Positions 39,035 through 48,568 of a stretch of DNA of 64,000 nt are shown in pieces (the stretch's first letter is position 1; each line of letters starts with the position of its first letter). Under the pieces are notes generated by a model, which did no database searches, was not told the DNA's origin, and worked only from the letters and a program-made list of their open reading frames with translations. The position numbers were made by a program, and so were the translations under genes. Source of the DNA: Ancylobacter aquaticus (lineage in GTDB: Bacteria > Pseudomonadota > Alphaproteobacteria > Rhizobiales > Xanthobacteraceae); the NCBI RefSeq assembly GCF_004339465.1, contig NZ_SMFY01000002.1, positions 1,178,001 through 1,242,000 of the forward strand, written 5' to 3'.

Positions 39035-40507
39035 ATGAGCCCTCCCCGTCGCGCGCCCCTCGGCCTGATGTTCCAGGGCACCGGCTCGGATGTCGGCAAG
39101 TCGCTGATCGTCGCCGGCCTCGCCCGCGCCTTCACGCTGCGCGGGCTGAGCGTCCGCCCCTTCAAGCCGCAGAACATGTCGAACAACGCCGCCGTCACGT
39201 CAGACGGCGGCGAGATCGGCCGCGCGCAGGCGCTGCAGGCCCGCGCCGCCCGGGTGGCCCCTTCGGTCCACATGAACCCGGTGCTGCTGAAACCGCAAAG
39301 CGATATCGGTTCGCAGGTGGTGGTGCAGGGTCGCGCGCAGGGCACTGCGAAGGCGGCCGACTATCAGAAACTCAAGCCCGGCCTCATGGCCGCTGTGCTG
39401 GAAAGCTACGGCATCCTCCGCGGCGAGGCCGACCTCGTGCTGGTGGAAGGCGCGGGCTCTGCCTCCGAAATCAATCTGCGCGCCAACGACATCGCCAATA
39501 TGGGTTTTGCCCGCGTGGCGAATATGCCGGTTATCCTCATCGGCGATATCGACCGGGGCGGCGTCATCGCCAGCCTGGTCGGCACCAGGACCGTGCTGCC
39601 GGTGGACGACGCGGCGATGATCGTCGGCTTCCTGGTCAACCGCTTTCGCGGCGACCCGGCGCTGTTCGCCGACGGCATGAGCGCGATCGCCTCCCGTACC
39701 GGCTGGGAGGCGCTCGGCCTCATCCCCTTCTTTCCCGAGGCCCGTCGCCTGCCGGCGGAAGACGCGCTGGCGCTTGACGCCGCCGCCCTGCCAAAGCCCG
39801 GCGCGAGAATCCGCATTGCCGTGCCGCTGCTTCCGCGCATCGCCAATTTCGACGATCTCGACCCGCTGGAGGCCGAGCCCGGCGTGGAGGTGGTGCGCGT
39901 GCGCCCCGGCACGCCGCTCCCGGCCGATGCGGCGCTGGTGCTGCTGCCCGGCTCGAAATCCACCATTGCCGACCTCGCCGATTTCAGGCGCGAGGGCTGG
40001 GACATCGACCTTCTCGCCCATATCAGGCGCGGCGGACGGGTGCTCGGCCTGTGCGGCGGCTACCAGATGCTGGGGCGCACGCTGGCCGACCCGGAAGGGG
40101 TGGAAGGCCCGCCCTCGACCGTGCCCGGCCTCGGCCTGCTCGCTGTCGACACGGTGCTCTCGGGCGAAAAGCGGCTGGTGGCCGTCACCGGCACCGCCGG
40201 CGGCGTGCCGTTTTCCGGCTATGAGATGCATATGGGCGTGACCGAAGGCCCCGGCCGCGCCCGGCCCTTCTGTGCGATCGACGGCGCAGGCGAAGAGGGC
40301 GCGATATCGCCGGACGGACGCGTGATGGGCACCTATGCGCACGGCCTGTTCGCCGACGACCGCCAGCGCGCGCACTGGCTCACGACGCTCGGCGCGCCGC
40401 CCAGCGGGCTCGACTACGACGCCGGCGTGGAATCAACTCTCGACGCCCTCGCCGCGCATCTGGAGCGGCATGTCGACCTGGATCGGCTGCTCAAACTGGC
40501 GCGCTAG
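39035..40507 (+). CDS. cobQ: Cobyric acid synthase
   Basis: Amidates the b, d, e and g carboxyls with glutamine and [26 protein letters not shown] is the N-terminal nucleotide loop, and [27 protein letters not shown] follows. The glutaminase domain has [13 protein letters not shown] (catalytic Cys, near residue 340) and [10 protein letters not shown] (His). The length of 490 is normal. The SD GGGAGGAG precedes the ATG. Confidence 0.96.
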   Translation: MSPPRRAPLGLMFQGTGSDVGKSLIVAGLARAFTLRGLSVRPFKPQNMSNNAAVTSDGGEIGRAQALQARAARVAPSVHMNPVLLKPQSDIGSQVVVQGRAQGTAKAADYQKLKPGLMAAVLESYGILRGEADLVLVEGAGSASEINLRANDIANMGFARVANMPVILIGDIDRGGVIASLVGTRTVLPVDDAAMIVGFLVNRFRGDPALFADGMSAIASRTGWEALGLIPFFPEARRLPAEDALALDAAALPKPGARIRIAVPLLPRIANFDDLDPLEAEPGVEVVRVRPGTPLPADAALVLLPGSKSTIADLADFRREGWDIDLLAHIRRGGRVLGLCGGYQMLGRTLADPEGVEGPPSTVPGLGLLAVDTVLSGEKRLVAVTGTAGGVPFSGYEMHMGVTEGPGRARPFCAIDGAGEEGAISPDGRVMGTYAHGLFADDRQRAHWLTTLGAPPSGLDYDAGVESTLDALAAHLERHVDLDRLLKLAR

Positions 40508-40510
40508 CCC

Positions 40511-41491
40511 TCACCACCCCCACACGACCAGCGCGAGCACCGCCACCAGCCCCACCATTACCGCATCCGCCGCGCGGTAGAGCGCCAGCGCCCGGCGGAT
40601 ATCCTTGGCCGTGCACTCATAGCGCCCGCCCTCGCCCATCAGCCCGTCCACCGAGAGCGTGCCGCCATAATGGCGCGGCCCGGCAATGGCGATGCCGAGC
40701 GCCCCGGCCATCGCCGCCTCCGGCCAGCCGGCATTGGGCGAGCGGTGGCGCGCCGCGTCGCGCCGTATCGCGGTGATGGCCCGCCACGGCGAGGCCCCGC
40801 GCACGAACAGCGCCCCGATCACGATCAGCGCGCCGGAAAGGCGCGAGGCCGGCAGGTTAATCAGGTCGTCGAAGCGCGCCGCCGCCCAACCGAAATAGAG
40901 GTGCCGCGCATCGCGATGGCCGATCATGCTGTCGGCGGTGTTCACGCCTTTGTAGATCGCCGCCCCCGGCAGCCCGGCAACCGCCATCCACAAAGCGGGC
41001 GCCACCACGCCGTCCGAATAGTTCTCGGCGAGGCTCTCGATCGCCGCCCGCGCCACCCCGGCCTCGTCGAGCTTGTCCGGGTCGCGCCCGACGATGTGGG
41101 AAACCGCCCGCCGTCCCTCCTCAAGGCTGGTCTCCAACCCCTCCGCCACGGCGCCGACGAACTGGTACAGGCTGCGCTGGGCCAGCAGGCTGGAACCCGC
41201 CAGCGCGGCGAGCAGCAGGCCGACGAACGGCACTCTCATCGCGAGGCCCTGCACCAGCAGCCCCGCCCCGCCACTCACTGCTATGATGAGGATCAGCGCC
41301 CCCATCCCGGCGAGGCGCCGCTCGCGGGGGGCGGCAGCGTCGCGGTTGACATGGCGGTCGAGCCAGCCGATCAGGCGACCGATCCACGTCACCGGATGGC
41401 CGATCCGGGCGAGCAAAAACGAGGGATAGCCGAAGGCGGCCTCGAACAGCAGCGCCGCGAGGGTTAAACCAAGAGTAAGTTCGAGGCTCAT
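40511..41491 (-). CDS. cobD: Adenosylcobinamide-phosphate synthase
   Basis: Membrane enzyme (CbiB type) that attaches the aminopropanol arm to cobyric acid. The ATG at 41491 gives MSLELTLGLTLAALLFEAAFGYP, and about five hydrophobic segments are visible. HPVTWIGRLIGWLDRH (near 32), AAIESLAENYSDGVVAPALWMAVAGLPGAAIYKGVNTADSMIGH (near 155-200) and RSPNAGWPEAAMAGALGI (near 255) are diagnostic. It has 326 residues and converges with cobQ with three bases between the stops. Confidence 0.94.
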   Translation of the reverse strand: MSLELTLGLTLAALLFEAAFGYPSFLLARIGHPVTWIGRLIGWLDRHVNRDAAAPRERRLAGMGALILIIAVSGGAGLLVQGLAMRVPFVGLLLAALAGSSLLAQRSLYQFVGAVAEGLETSLEEGRRAVSHIVGRDPDKLDEAGVARAAIESLAENYSDGVVAPALWMAVAGLPGAAIYKGVNTADSMIGHRDARHLYFGWAAARFDDLINLPASRLSGALIVIGALFVRGASPWRAITAIRRDAARHRSPNAGWPEAAMAGALGIAIAGPRHYGGTLSVDGLMGEGGRYECTAKDIRRALALYRAADAVMVGLVAVLALVVWGW

Positions 41492-41496
41492 CGCAA

Positions 41497-41523
41497 GTGA
41501 TTCTCTCGGACGTGATTCTCTCG
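41497..41523. repeat. 12-bp direct repeat upstream of cobD
   Basis: GTGATTCTCTCG occurs at 41497-41508 and 41512-41523, three bases apart, directly before the cobD start. Each copy contains a GANTC site. It could be a slippage duplication or a small binding site. The rest of the cobD-recQ gap shows nothing clear. Confidence 0.5.
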
Positions 41524-41642
41524 TCACCGCTTCCGGGACAAACGAATCCGCCGGCCGCGCGGCACCACCATTTCCGCCCGCGCGACCGCTATCAAGACCT
41601 GCGGCGCCGCCATGCCCGCCTAACCGGACGAATACGCGCGGA

Positions 41643-43481
41643 ATGAACATTCCCGTCACCTCATCGCACGGCATCCTGCCGCCTCACATCGAGGAGGCGA
41701 AGCGGGCGCGGCTGGCCGAGGTGTTCGGCTTCGACCGTTTCCGGCCGGGCCAGCAGGAAGTTGTGGATTCGATCCTCGCCGGTGTGCCGACGCTTGCCGT
41801 AATGCCCACAGGCGCCGGCAAGTCGCTGTGCTACCAACTGCCCGCGCTGGTGAAGGGCGGGCTCTCCATCGTCGTCTCGCCGCTCATCGCGCTGATGGAC
41901 GATCAGGTGAACGCGCTGAAGCTGCAGGGGGTGGCCGCCGAGGCGATCCATTCCGGCAAGCCGCGCGAGGAAAATGTCGCGATCTGGCGGCGGGTGGCGG
42001 CGGGCGAGGTACGCCTGCTCTATCTCGCCCCCGAGCGGCTGCTGACCGAGCGCATGCTCGCCGCCCTCTCCCGCTTCAGCCTCGGGCTGGTGGCGGTGGA
42101 CGAGGCGCATTGCATCTCGCAATGGGGCCATTCCTTCCGCAACGAATATCTCGGCCTCGGCCGGCTGCGCGAGATGTTCCCCGGGCTGCCGCTGGTGGCG
42201 ATGACCGCCACCGCCGACAAGGCGACCCGCGACGACATTGTCGAGCGGCTGTTCGGCGGGCAGGCGCGCGTCTTCGTCTCCGGCTTCGACCGGCCCAACA
42301 TCTTCATCGCCGTCGAGGACAAGAAGGACCCGGCGCGGCAGATCGAAAGCTATGTGCGCGCCCGCCCCGGCATGGCCGGCATCATCTACCGCATCTCGCG
42401 CAAGAAGGTGGACGAGACCGCCGAGCGGCTCTCCGCTGCGGGCATCCGCGCCCTGCCCTACCATGCCGGCATGAGCCCGGAGGCGCGCGCCGCCAATCAG
42501 GAAACCTTTCTGGCCGAGGACGGGGTGGTAATGGTTGCCACCGTCGCCTTCGGCATGGGCATCGACAAGTCGGATGTGCGCTATGTGCTGCACGCCGATG
42601 CGCCGGGCACGCTGGAATCCTACTATCAGGAGATCGGCCGCGCCGGCCGCGACGGCCAGCCGGCGGAAGCGCTGCTGCTCTATTCCGCCGGCGACATCGC
42701 CACCCGCCGCCGCTTCCTCGACGAGGAGCCCTCGCCGCCCGAGCGCAAGATGGTGGAGGCCCGCCGGCTCGACGCCATGGTCGGCTTCTGCGAGGCCGTC
42801 ACCTGCCGGCGCGCCGTGCTGCTCGGCTATTTCGGCGAGCGGGCCAAGGCCTGCGGCGCCTGCGATGTCTGTCGCGACCCGCCCAAGGTGATCGACGCCA
42901 GCGCCGACGCCCAGCTGGTGCTGCGGCTCGTGCGCGCCACCGGCGAGCGCTTCGGCGCCGCCTATCTCGCCAGCGTCGTCACCGGCCAGCGCACCGACCA
43001 GATCTGCGGGCGCGGCCATGACAAGCTCGCCGATTTCGGCGCCGGTGGCGACAAGCCGGCCACCGAATGGCGGGCGCTGCTGCGCCAGCTCGTCGCAACC
43101 GGCGCGCTGCACGCGGACCCGACGCGCTTCGGCGCGCTCACCCTCACCGAGATCGGCCTCGCCGTGCTCGGCGGCACCCGCACCTTCACCCTGCGCGCCC
43201 CGGTGAAGCGTTCGCGCGAGCGTTTCGCCCGCTCCGACAGCGGGGCTGAACTGGCTCCGGCCGAGGCGGCGCTGCTCGGCAAGCTCAAGGCGCTGCGCCG
43301 TGATCTCGCCAAGGAGCGCAACGTGCCGGCCTATGTCGTCTTCGCCGACAAGACGCTGGAGGAGATGGCGGTGGAGCACCCACGCAGCCGCACCGAGCTG
43401 GCCGGCGTCAAGGGCGTCGGCGCCGCCAAGCTCGAAGCCTTCGGCGCGGCGTTTCTTAAGATTCTCAAAGAATTCTCGTAA
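41643..43481 (+). CDS. recQ: ATP-dependent DNA helicase RecQ
   Basis: 3'-5' DNA helicase of recombination and repair, 612 residues. Walker A is MPTGAGKSLCYQLPALV (near residue 55), then DEAH in VAVDEAHCISQWGHSFRNEY, MTATADKATRDDI and YYQEIGRAGRDGQPAEALL. The RecQ zinc-binding Cys set (CEAVTC, then CGACDVC) is near 385-410, followed by a winged-helix domain. A C-terminal HRDC domain starts near 530. It is divergent from cobD and has no visible link to it. Confidence 0.95.
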   Translation: MNIPVTSSHGILPPHIEEAKRARLAEVFGFDRFRPGQQEVVDSILAGVPTLAVMPTGAGKSLCYQLPALVKGGLSIVVSPLIALMDDQVNALKLQGVAAEAIHSGKPREENVAIWRRVAAGEVRLLYLAPERLLTERMLAALSRFSLGLVAVDEAHCISQWGHSFRNEYLGLGRLREMFPGLPLVAMTATADKATRDDIVERLFGGQARVFVSGFDRPNIFIAVEDKKDPARQIESYVRARPGMAGIIYRISRKKVDETAERLSAAGIRALPYHAGMSPEARAANQETFLAEDGVVMVATVAFGMGIDKSDVRYVLHADAPGTLESYYQEIGRAGRDGQPAEALLLYSAGDIATRRRFLDEEPSPPERKMVEARRLDAMVGFCEAVTCRRAVLLGYFGERAKACGACDVCRDPPKVIDASADAQLVLRLVRATGERFGAAYLASVVTGQRTDQICGRGHDKLADFGAGGDKPATEWRALLRQLVATGALHADPTRFGALTLTEIGLAVLGGTRTFTLRAPVKRSRERFARSDSGAELAPAEAALLGKLKALRRDLAKERNVPAYVVFADKTLEEMAVEHPRSRTELAGVKGVGAAKLEAFGAAFLKILKEFS

Positions 43482-43609
43482 CAGCCCAAAAGAATTCGAC
43501 CCGGGAAATTTTCCACACGCAAGAGAGTTCACGAACGCCGAATCCCTCCCTAGACTGCGGGGCAACGGACGCAAAAGTCCGGAATGAACCCTGTTCCGGG
43601 ATGGAAACG

Positions 43610-44155
43610 ATGAAGCTTGAACTGTTGACTGCGGCGCTGGCCGCAACCTCCATGCTGGCCACCCTCGGTGTGGCGGGCGCCCACGGCCCGACCCGCCAGA
43701 AGATTTCCGAAAAAATCGAGATCAACGCCCCGCCGGACAAGGTGTGGGCCGTAGTGTCCAATTTCCAGGATGGTGGCTGGATTCCGGTGGTCGCCAAGAC
43801 CGAGGGCACCGGCGGCAACGCCCCGGGCGCCAAGCGCACCCTCACCCTGAAGAACGGCGCCACCGTCGAGGAAGAGGTCGCCAAGTTCGAGCCGGAAAAG
43901 ATGACCCTGATGTACCGGATCGAGAAGGTCGACGTCGCGGTGCTGCCGGTGACGAACTACTCGTCCTGGCTCATCGTCACCCCGGCCGATGGCGGGGCAA
44001 AGTCCGAGGTAGAGTGGCGCGGCGCCTTCTATCGCGGCTACCCCAACAACGACCCGCCGCCGGAGCTGAACGACGAAGCCGCCGTCAACGCGGTCACGGG
44101 CCTCTACAAGGCCGGGCTCGGCGAGCTGAAGAAGCAGATCGAGGGCGGCAGCTGA
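43610..44155 (+). CDS. Periplasmic SRPBCC protein, MxaD-like
   Basis: A 181-residue exported protein with a signal peptide ending GVAGAHG. The body is an SRPBCC (START-like) fold: EKIEINAPPDKVWAVVSNFQDGGWIPVV at the start, then ATVEEEVAKFEPEKMTLMYRI and a long C-terminal helix TGLYKAGLGELKKQIEG. This arrangement resembles MxaD, which in methylotrophs aids methanol dehydrogenase and cytochrome cL contact. No dehydrogenase gene is here, so the name is only by likeness. The ATG at 43601 is an alternative start. Confidence 0.75.
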   Translation: MKLELLTAALAATSMLATLGVAGAHGPTRQKISEKIEINAPPDKVWAVVSNFQDGGWIPVVAKTEGTGGNAPGAKRTLTLKNGATVEEEVAKFEPEKMTLMYRIEKVDVAVLPVTNYSSWLIVTPADGGAKSEVEWRGAFYRGYPNNDPPPELNDEAAVNAVTGLYKAGLGELKKQIEGGS

Positions 44156-44194
44156 GCCGTGACGGCGTCGGCACCGATGCGAACGCGCCTCGCG

Positions 44195-44217
44195 CCCTCT
44201 CCCCGACGGGGAGAGGG
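44195..44217. repeat. CCCTCTCCCC/GGGGAGAGGG hairpin
   Basis: A 10-bp perfect stem with GAC loop, followed by CTGGGGTGAGGGG, a very common dispersed bacterial repeat. It lies 40 bases after the MxaD-like stop and may act as its transcript end. Confidence 0.75.
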
Positions 44218-44267
44218 CTGGGGTGAGGGGACCTGGCGCCCCGCAGGGCCTTCCCTCCCGCCCGGCA

Positions 44268-44353
44268 TCATCCCGGCCGCGCACCAGCGTGCGCCAGGAT
44301 CGCCCGAGGCCTCAACGCGATTCCGGATCGACCTTCGGTCGTCCGGGGTGACG
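44268..44353 (+). repeat. Family A palindrome overlapping the beta-propeller start
   Basis: CATCATCCCGGCC at the left, inner GGATCGCC and GCGATTCCGGATCG, and CGGTCGTCCGGGGTGACGGCC at the right. The final GTGAC lies at 44348-44352; its GTG is the best start codon of the downstream gene. The copy is diverged from the others. Confidence 0.7.
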
Positions 44354-45313
44354 GCCGCATGGCGGCGGTTTCTGCCCGTACTCGCGGCCAGCGTCCTCTT
44401 CTTCCTCGCCCCGCCCACCCATGCGGATGAGGCCTTCGTCACCTCGCAGCCGGCGGAAACCCTCTCCATCGTCGATCTCGCCACCCGCAAGGTCGTCGCC
44501 ACCCTGCCGATCCCCGGCAAGCCGGCCGGCATCGCGGTGAGCCCGGATGGCGCCCGCGCCTTCGTCACCTCGCCCGACGGCAAGGCGCTGAGCATTGTCG
44601 ACGCCACGACCCGCACCGTGACCCACCGCGTCAACCTCGGCGACGGGCCGCTCGGCGTCGCCGTCCACCCTTCCGGCAGCCCGGCCTATGTCGCCGACTG
44701 GTACCAGCACCGCATCCTCGCGGTTGATGCCGCAACCGGCGCCGTCACCGGCGAGGTGAAGGTGGGCCAGTCCCCCTCCGGCCTCGCGGTGACGCCGGAT
44801 GGCGCGCTGCTTCTCTCCGCCGACCGCGATTCCGACGCGGTGAGCCTGATCGACACCGCCACCCTCACCCGCCTCGCCTCCATCCCCGTCGGGGCCCGCC
44901 CCTTCGGCATCACCGTCGACGCGGCGGGCACCCGTGCCTACACCGCCAATGTTGCCTCGAACGACGTCAGCATCATCGATCTTGCCGCGCGCAAGGTGGT
45001 GGCGACGGTAAAGGTCGGCGAACGCCCCTATGCGGTGGCGCTGGCTCAGGGCCGCGCCTTCGTCACCGACCAGTATGATTCCACCGTCACCGTGTTCGAC
45101 ACGCAGACGCTGGAAAAACTCGCGGCCATTCCGGTCGGAGACTATCCCGAGGGCATCGCGGCCAGCGGCGACGGCGCCTTCGTCACCGTCGCCTGCTGGG
45201 AGGCCAACACGCTGGAGATCATCGACAGCGCGACGCTGAAAGTGGTGGAGACGATCCCTGTCGCCGACGGCCCGCGCGCCTTCGGCGCCTTCATCCGCCG
45301 GACACAGCAGTGA
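44348..45313 (+). CDS. Exported YVTN-type beta-propeller protein
   Basis: A 321-residue protein with a signal peptide (AAWRRFLPVLAASVLFFLAPPTHA) and about seven beta-propeller blades. Each blade has the pattern of SIVDLATRKVVATLPIPGKPAGIAVSPDGARAFV, spaced by 40-43 residues. Such proteins bind or scaffold partners in the periplasm and often sit near PQQ dehydrogenases or metal uptake genes. No substrate can be read. The only sensible start before the signal peptide is GTG at 44348, inside the palindrome; an upstream open frame is repeat sequence. Confidence 0.85.
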   Translation: MTAAWRRFLPVLAASVLFFLAPPTHADEAFVTSQPAETLSIVDLATRKVVATLPIPGKPAGIAVSPDGARAFVTSPDGKALSIVDATTRTVTHRVNLGDGPLGVAVHPSGSPAYVADWYQHRILAVDAATGAVTGEVKVGQSPSGLAVTPDGALLLSADRDSDAVSLIDTATLTRLASIPVGARPFGITVDAAGTRAYTANVASNDVSIIDLAARKVVATVKVGERPYAVALAQGRAFVTDQYDSTVTVFDTQTLEKLAAIPVGDYPEGIAASGDGAFVTVACWEANTLEIIDSATLKVVETIPVADGPRAFGAFIRRTQQ

Positions 45314-45373
45314 CATAAATGGGCGTCTGCCCGGCTCCCTATGACGCCACCGGCACAAGAGGAAGCTACCGCC

Positions 45374-46012
45374 ATGGACCCCGATTTCTGGCACAAGCAA
45401 TGGGAAGCGAACGAGATCGCCTTTCACGAGGGCGCGGCCAACCCCTTGCTGGTCCGCCATTTTTCGGCACTCGGCGTCCACCCCGGCGCGCGGGTGTTCG
45501 TGCCGCTCTGTGGCAAGAGCCATGATCTGCACTGGCTTCTGGCCCACGGCTTCACAGTCGCCGGGGCGGAGCTGAGCCGCCTCGCCGTCGAGCAGTTGTT
45601 CACCGAACTCGGCGTCGCGCCCGAGATTTCCGAGATCGGCCCGCTGGAGCGCTTCGCGGCGGAGGGAATCACCGTCTTCGTCGGCGACATCTTCGACCTC
45701 ACGCGCGACGTGCTGGGGCCTGTCGACGCCATTTATGACCGCGCCGCGCTGGTCGCCCTGCCGGAGGCCATGCGCGAACGCTATGCCGGCCATCTCGTGC
45801 ATCTCACGCACAGCGCCCGGCAGTTGCTGATCACCTTCGACTACGACCAGAGCCTCACCGTCGGCCCGCCCTTCGCCGTCGATGAGCACGAGGTGCGCCG
45901 GCTCTATGGCGCGCCCTACCATCCCTCGCTGCTGGAAAAGCACCCTCTCAAGGGCGGCATTCGCGGCAAGGAGCCGGTGGTGGAGGACGTGTGGAAGCTG
46001 GAGCGGCGCTGA
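45374..46012 (+). CDS. tpm: Thiopurine S-methyltransferase
   Basis: SAM-dependent methyltransferase of the TPMT family, 212 residues. In bacteria these can methylate thiols, selenium or tellurium compounds. DPDFWHKQWEANEIAFHEGAANPLLVRHF is the classic N-terminus. RVFVPLCGKSHDLHWLLAHGFTVAGAELS is the SAM-binding region, and IYDRAALVALPEAMRERY follows. The start at 45374 has GAGGAAG upstream. It converges with the cysA-like gene with a tiny hairpin over both stops. Confidence 0.93.
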   Translation: MDPDFWHKQWEANEIAFHEGAANPLLVRHFSALGVHPGARVFVPLCGKSHDLHWLLAHGFTVAGAELSRLAVEQLFTELGVAPEISEIGPLERFAAEGITVFVGDIFDLTRDVLGPVDAIYDRAALVALPEAMRERYAGHLVHLTHSARQLLITFDYDQSLTVGPPFAVDEHEVRRLYGAPYHPSLLEKHPLKGGIRGKEPVVEDVWKLERR

Positions 46013-46018
46013 AGTTCT

Positions 46019-47119
46019 TCAGATCGCGTAATCGCCCGGCTGGTGGGCCGGCGGAGCCTTGGTGTCGACGCCCGGGCCATCGGAGGCGAAGAGGCGGGCG
46101 CGGTCGAGCCGCACCGCAACCTTCTCGCCGATTGGCACCCGCACGGTGGGGGCGATGTCGGCCTCCAGGACGGCGGTGCCGACCGCGATCTCGACGCGGC
46201 GGATAGCGCCGTGGCGGCGGAAGGCGCGCACCTGCCCCTTCAGCCCCGCCGTGCCGTGCAGGCCCAGCGTCACGTCGTGCGGACGCACATAGAGCAGGCC
46301 CGGCCCGTCCGGCACCGCCAGGGTCGCCGCCGCGATGGCGGTGGAACCGGCAAGCGCGACGCCGTTCTTCACGTCGACCTCGATGCGGCTTGATTCGCCC
46401 ATGAAGCCGAACACGGCGGCGGTTTCCGGCCGGTCATACACATCGTCCGGCGTGCCGATCTGCTCGATCTTGCCCTTGCCCATGACCACCACCCGGTCGG
46501 CGAGTTCCAGCGCCTCTTCCTGGTCGTGGGTGACGAACAGCGTGGTGTGGCCGGTCCGGTCGTGCAGTTCGCGCAGCCAGCGGCGCAGTTCCTTGCGCAC
46601 CAGCGCATCGAGCGCCCCGAAGGGCTCGTCCAGCAGGAGCACCTTGGGCTCGATGGCGAGCGCACGGGCGAGCGCCACGCGCTGGCGCTGGCCGCCGGAA
46701 AGCTGCGCCGGGAAACGCCCGCCAAAGCTCTCCAGTTGCACCAGCGCGAGAAGATCGGCCACGCGCGAGCGGATCTCGGCTTCGGAGGGCCGCTCGGCGC
46801 GCGGGCGCGAGCGCAGGCCGAAGGCGACATTCTCGGCCACCGTCATATGGCGGAACAGCGCATAGTTCTGGAAAACGAAGCCGATGCCGCGCCGTCGCAC
46901 AGGCACCGAGAGCGCGTCATGCCCGTCGAACAGCACCCGGCCATGGCTCGGCTGCTCCAGCCCGGCGACGATGCGCAGCAGCGTGGTCTTGCCGGAGCCG
47001 GAAGGCCCCAGAAGCGCCACCAGCTCGCTGGGTTTCACATCCAGCGACACGTTGGAAAGCGCCGGCGCACCGTTGCCGAAGCTCTTGCCGACCTGATCGA
47101 TGGTGACGGCGACCGTCAT
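46019..47119 (-). CDS. cysA: Sulfate/thiosulfate-type ABC transporter ATPase (isolated)
   Basis: ABC ATPase of the CysA class, 366 residues. Walker A is [20 protein letters not shown] (near residue 38), the Q-loop is [14 protein letters not shown], the signature is [16 protein letters not shown], and Walker B is [16 protein letters not shown]. The C-terminal TOBE domain contains RPHDVTLGL. The CysA assignment rests on the FRHMTV and [36 protein letters not shown] pattern. No cysT or cysW permease is adjacent, so it may serve a transporter elsewhere. The start at 47119 is preceded by an AT-rich promoter patch. Confidence 0.85.
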   Translation of the reverse strand: MTVAVTIDQVGKSFGNGAPALSNVSLDVKPSELVALLGPSGSGKTTLLRIVAGLEQPSHGRVLFDGHDALSVPVRRRGIGFVFQNYALFRHMTVAENVAFGLRSRPRAERPSEAEIRSRVADLLALVQLESFGGRFPAQLSGGQRQRVALARALAIEPKVLLLDEPFGALDALVRKELRRWLRELHDRTGHTTLFVTHDQEEALELADRVVVMGKGKIEQIGTPDDVYDRPETAAVFGFMGESSRIEVDVKNGVALAGSTAIAAATLAVPDGPGLLYVRPHDVTLGLHGTAGLKGQVRAFRRHGAIRRVEIAVGTAVLEADIAPTVRVPIGEKVAVRLDRARLFASDGPGVDTKAPPAHQPGDYAI

Positions 47120-47131
47120 GAATTCACTCTC

Positions 47132-47161
47132 ATTAGATGTACTAAATGGAATTATCCGCAA
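47132..47161 (-). promoter_or_regulatory. Candidate promoter of the cysA-like gene
   Basis: On the minus strand: TTGCGG (47161-47156), 18 nt, TCTAAT (47137-47132), about 13 bases before the ATG. The region is distinctly AT-rich. The short leader makes this uncertain. Confidence 0.3.
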
Positions 47162-47285
47162 GATATCCGAAAATTCGCCGCTGTGAACCCCGCCCGACGC
47201 CGAACGGGGTCGCGCGGCCTCCCCATGGCGGCGAACGGGGGATTGGCGCTAGAACGGGGGCACGCCTCACCGGATACCCCCTGGA

Positions 47286-47912
47286 ATGACCGACCCCGCT
47301 GCCCCGCTTGTCCTCAATCTCGATGGCTATACGCCGCTGCCGCCCGGCAAGATCGCGGCCGTGGTGACGATGCTGGAAATGACCGGCCCGCCACCGCCTT
47401 TGCCGGAGCGGGCCAGCGAGGGCCTGACGCTGGAGCGGCAGCACGCACCCGCGCCGGGCTGGTACCGCGCCCTGTTTCGCCGCGTCGGCGAGGACTGGCT
47501 GTGGTTCTCGCGACTGGCGATGGTCGACGCGGGACTCGCCGCCATCCTCGATGACCCGGAGGTGGATGTGCTGGTGCTGCGCAAGGACGGCGTGGAGGTC
47601 GGCTATATCGAGCTCGATTGCCGCGTGCCGGGCGAGATCGAGCTCGCCTTTGTCGGGCTGGTGCCTGACATGGTGGGCAGCGGCGCCGGGCGTTTCATGA
47701 TGAACCGGGCGCTGGCTCTGGCGTGGGCGCGCCAGCCGCGACGTGTGCATGTCCACACCTGCACCCATGACAAGCAGGGGGCGCTGAATTTCTACCTCAA
47801 GGCGGGTTTCCGCCCCTATGCGAGCGCGGTGGAGATCGTCGACGATCCCCGGCTCACGGGGCTGCTGGCGCGCGCGGCGGCGCCGCATGTGCCTGTCATA
47901 GAGGCCGACTGA
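47286..47912 (+). CDS. GNAT family N-acetyltransferase
   Basis: Acetyl-CoA-dependent acetyltransferase, 208 residues. The GNAT core is in the second half: VGYIELDCRVPGEIELAFVGLVPDMVGSGAGRFMMNRAL (strands 4-5 with the V-G-x-G-x-G/A-type acetyl-CoA loop near 130), then LNFYLKAGFRPY near 175. The first 70 residues are poorly conserved. The substrate is unknown. It converges with fliJ. Confidence 0.87.
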   Translation: MTDPAAPLVLNLDGYTPLPPGKIAAVVTMLEMTGPPPPLPERASEGLTLERQHAPAPGWYRALFRRVGEDWLWFSRLAMVDAGLAAILDDPEVDVLVLRKDGVEVGYIELDCRVPGEIELAFVGLVPDMVGSGAGRFMMNRALALAWARQPRRVHVHTCTHDKQGALNFYLKAGFRPYASAVEIVDDPRLTGLLARAAAPHVPVIEAD

Positions 47913-47918
47913 TCCGTC

Positions 47919-48317
47919 TCAGGCGCCAAGCACGGCGCGGGCGCGGCCGGCGATATTGCGCGGCGCCATCTCGACCGGCGCCTCGACGCGCTCGCGCTCG
48001 CCGAGCGCCTCCATCTTCTTCAACTCGTCCAGCGCCTCGTCATGGGCAAGGCGCGCCTCGCTGAGCTGGCCTTTCAGCTCGTCGGCGGAGCGGCGCATAT
48101 TGTCGCGACGGGTCGCGGCGGCGCGGGCATAGGTCGAGTAGGCGAAATGCTGGGTGTCGGTAATGCCCGAGCGCTGCTCCTCGGCGTCGATCTCGCGTTC
48201 GAGATCGCGCGACATGCGGCCGAACTCCGCGATCATGGTCTCGATCTGCGCCAGATGGCGGCGCTTTTCTTCCGCCTGGAACCGCTTGAGGCGGATGAGG
48301 GTGTCGAGCGACTTCAT
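47919..48317 (-). CDS. fliJ: Flagellar export protein FliJ
   Basis: A 132-residue, largely coiled-coil protein (MKSLDTLIRLKRFQAEEKRRHLAQIETMIAEF at the start). It matches alphaproteobacterial FliJ, the stalk of the flagellar export ATPase FliI. FliJ is commonly next to ctrA in Rhizobiales, as here, where the two genes are divergent. The usual partner fliI is not beside it; a GNAT gene follows instead. The assignment rests on length, coiled coil and context. Confidence 0.78.
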   Translation of the reverse strand: MKSLDTLIRLKRFQAEEKRRHLAQIETMIAEFGRMSRDLEREIDAEEQRSGITDTQHFAYSTYARAAATRRDNMRRSADELKGQLSEARLAHDEALDELKKMEALGERERVEAPVEMAPRNIAGRARAVLGA

Positions 48318-48568
48318 GGTCGGCTTACTCCGTTCCGTCGTCCGCCCGCTTCCCCGATGGGCGCGACAAGGCGGTCGTCACGTGCCGCCATCACGCCGCG
48401 GCAGGGGCATTTTCGCCAACAGATGTTGCCGCTTCCTTACTCTTTTTGCTGAAAAGGTAGCGGGGGCCGGGGAAAGCGTCACAAGCCCTCCGGATCGAAA
48501 CGATTTGTTTACCGGGCTCATTAATGATCGCGATGTCGTCCGGTGGGGTCGCGGCGCCCGTGAAAGCG

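Noticed and set aside
41661-43646. 661-codon open frame on minus, antisense to recQ
   Set aside because: RecQ motifs are complete on plus; the antisense product is compositionally biased and has no recognisable domain.
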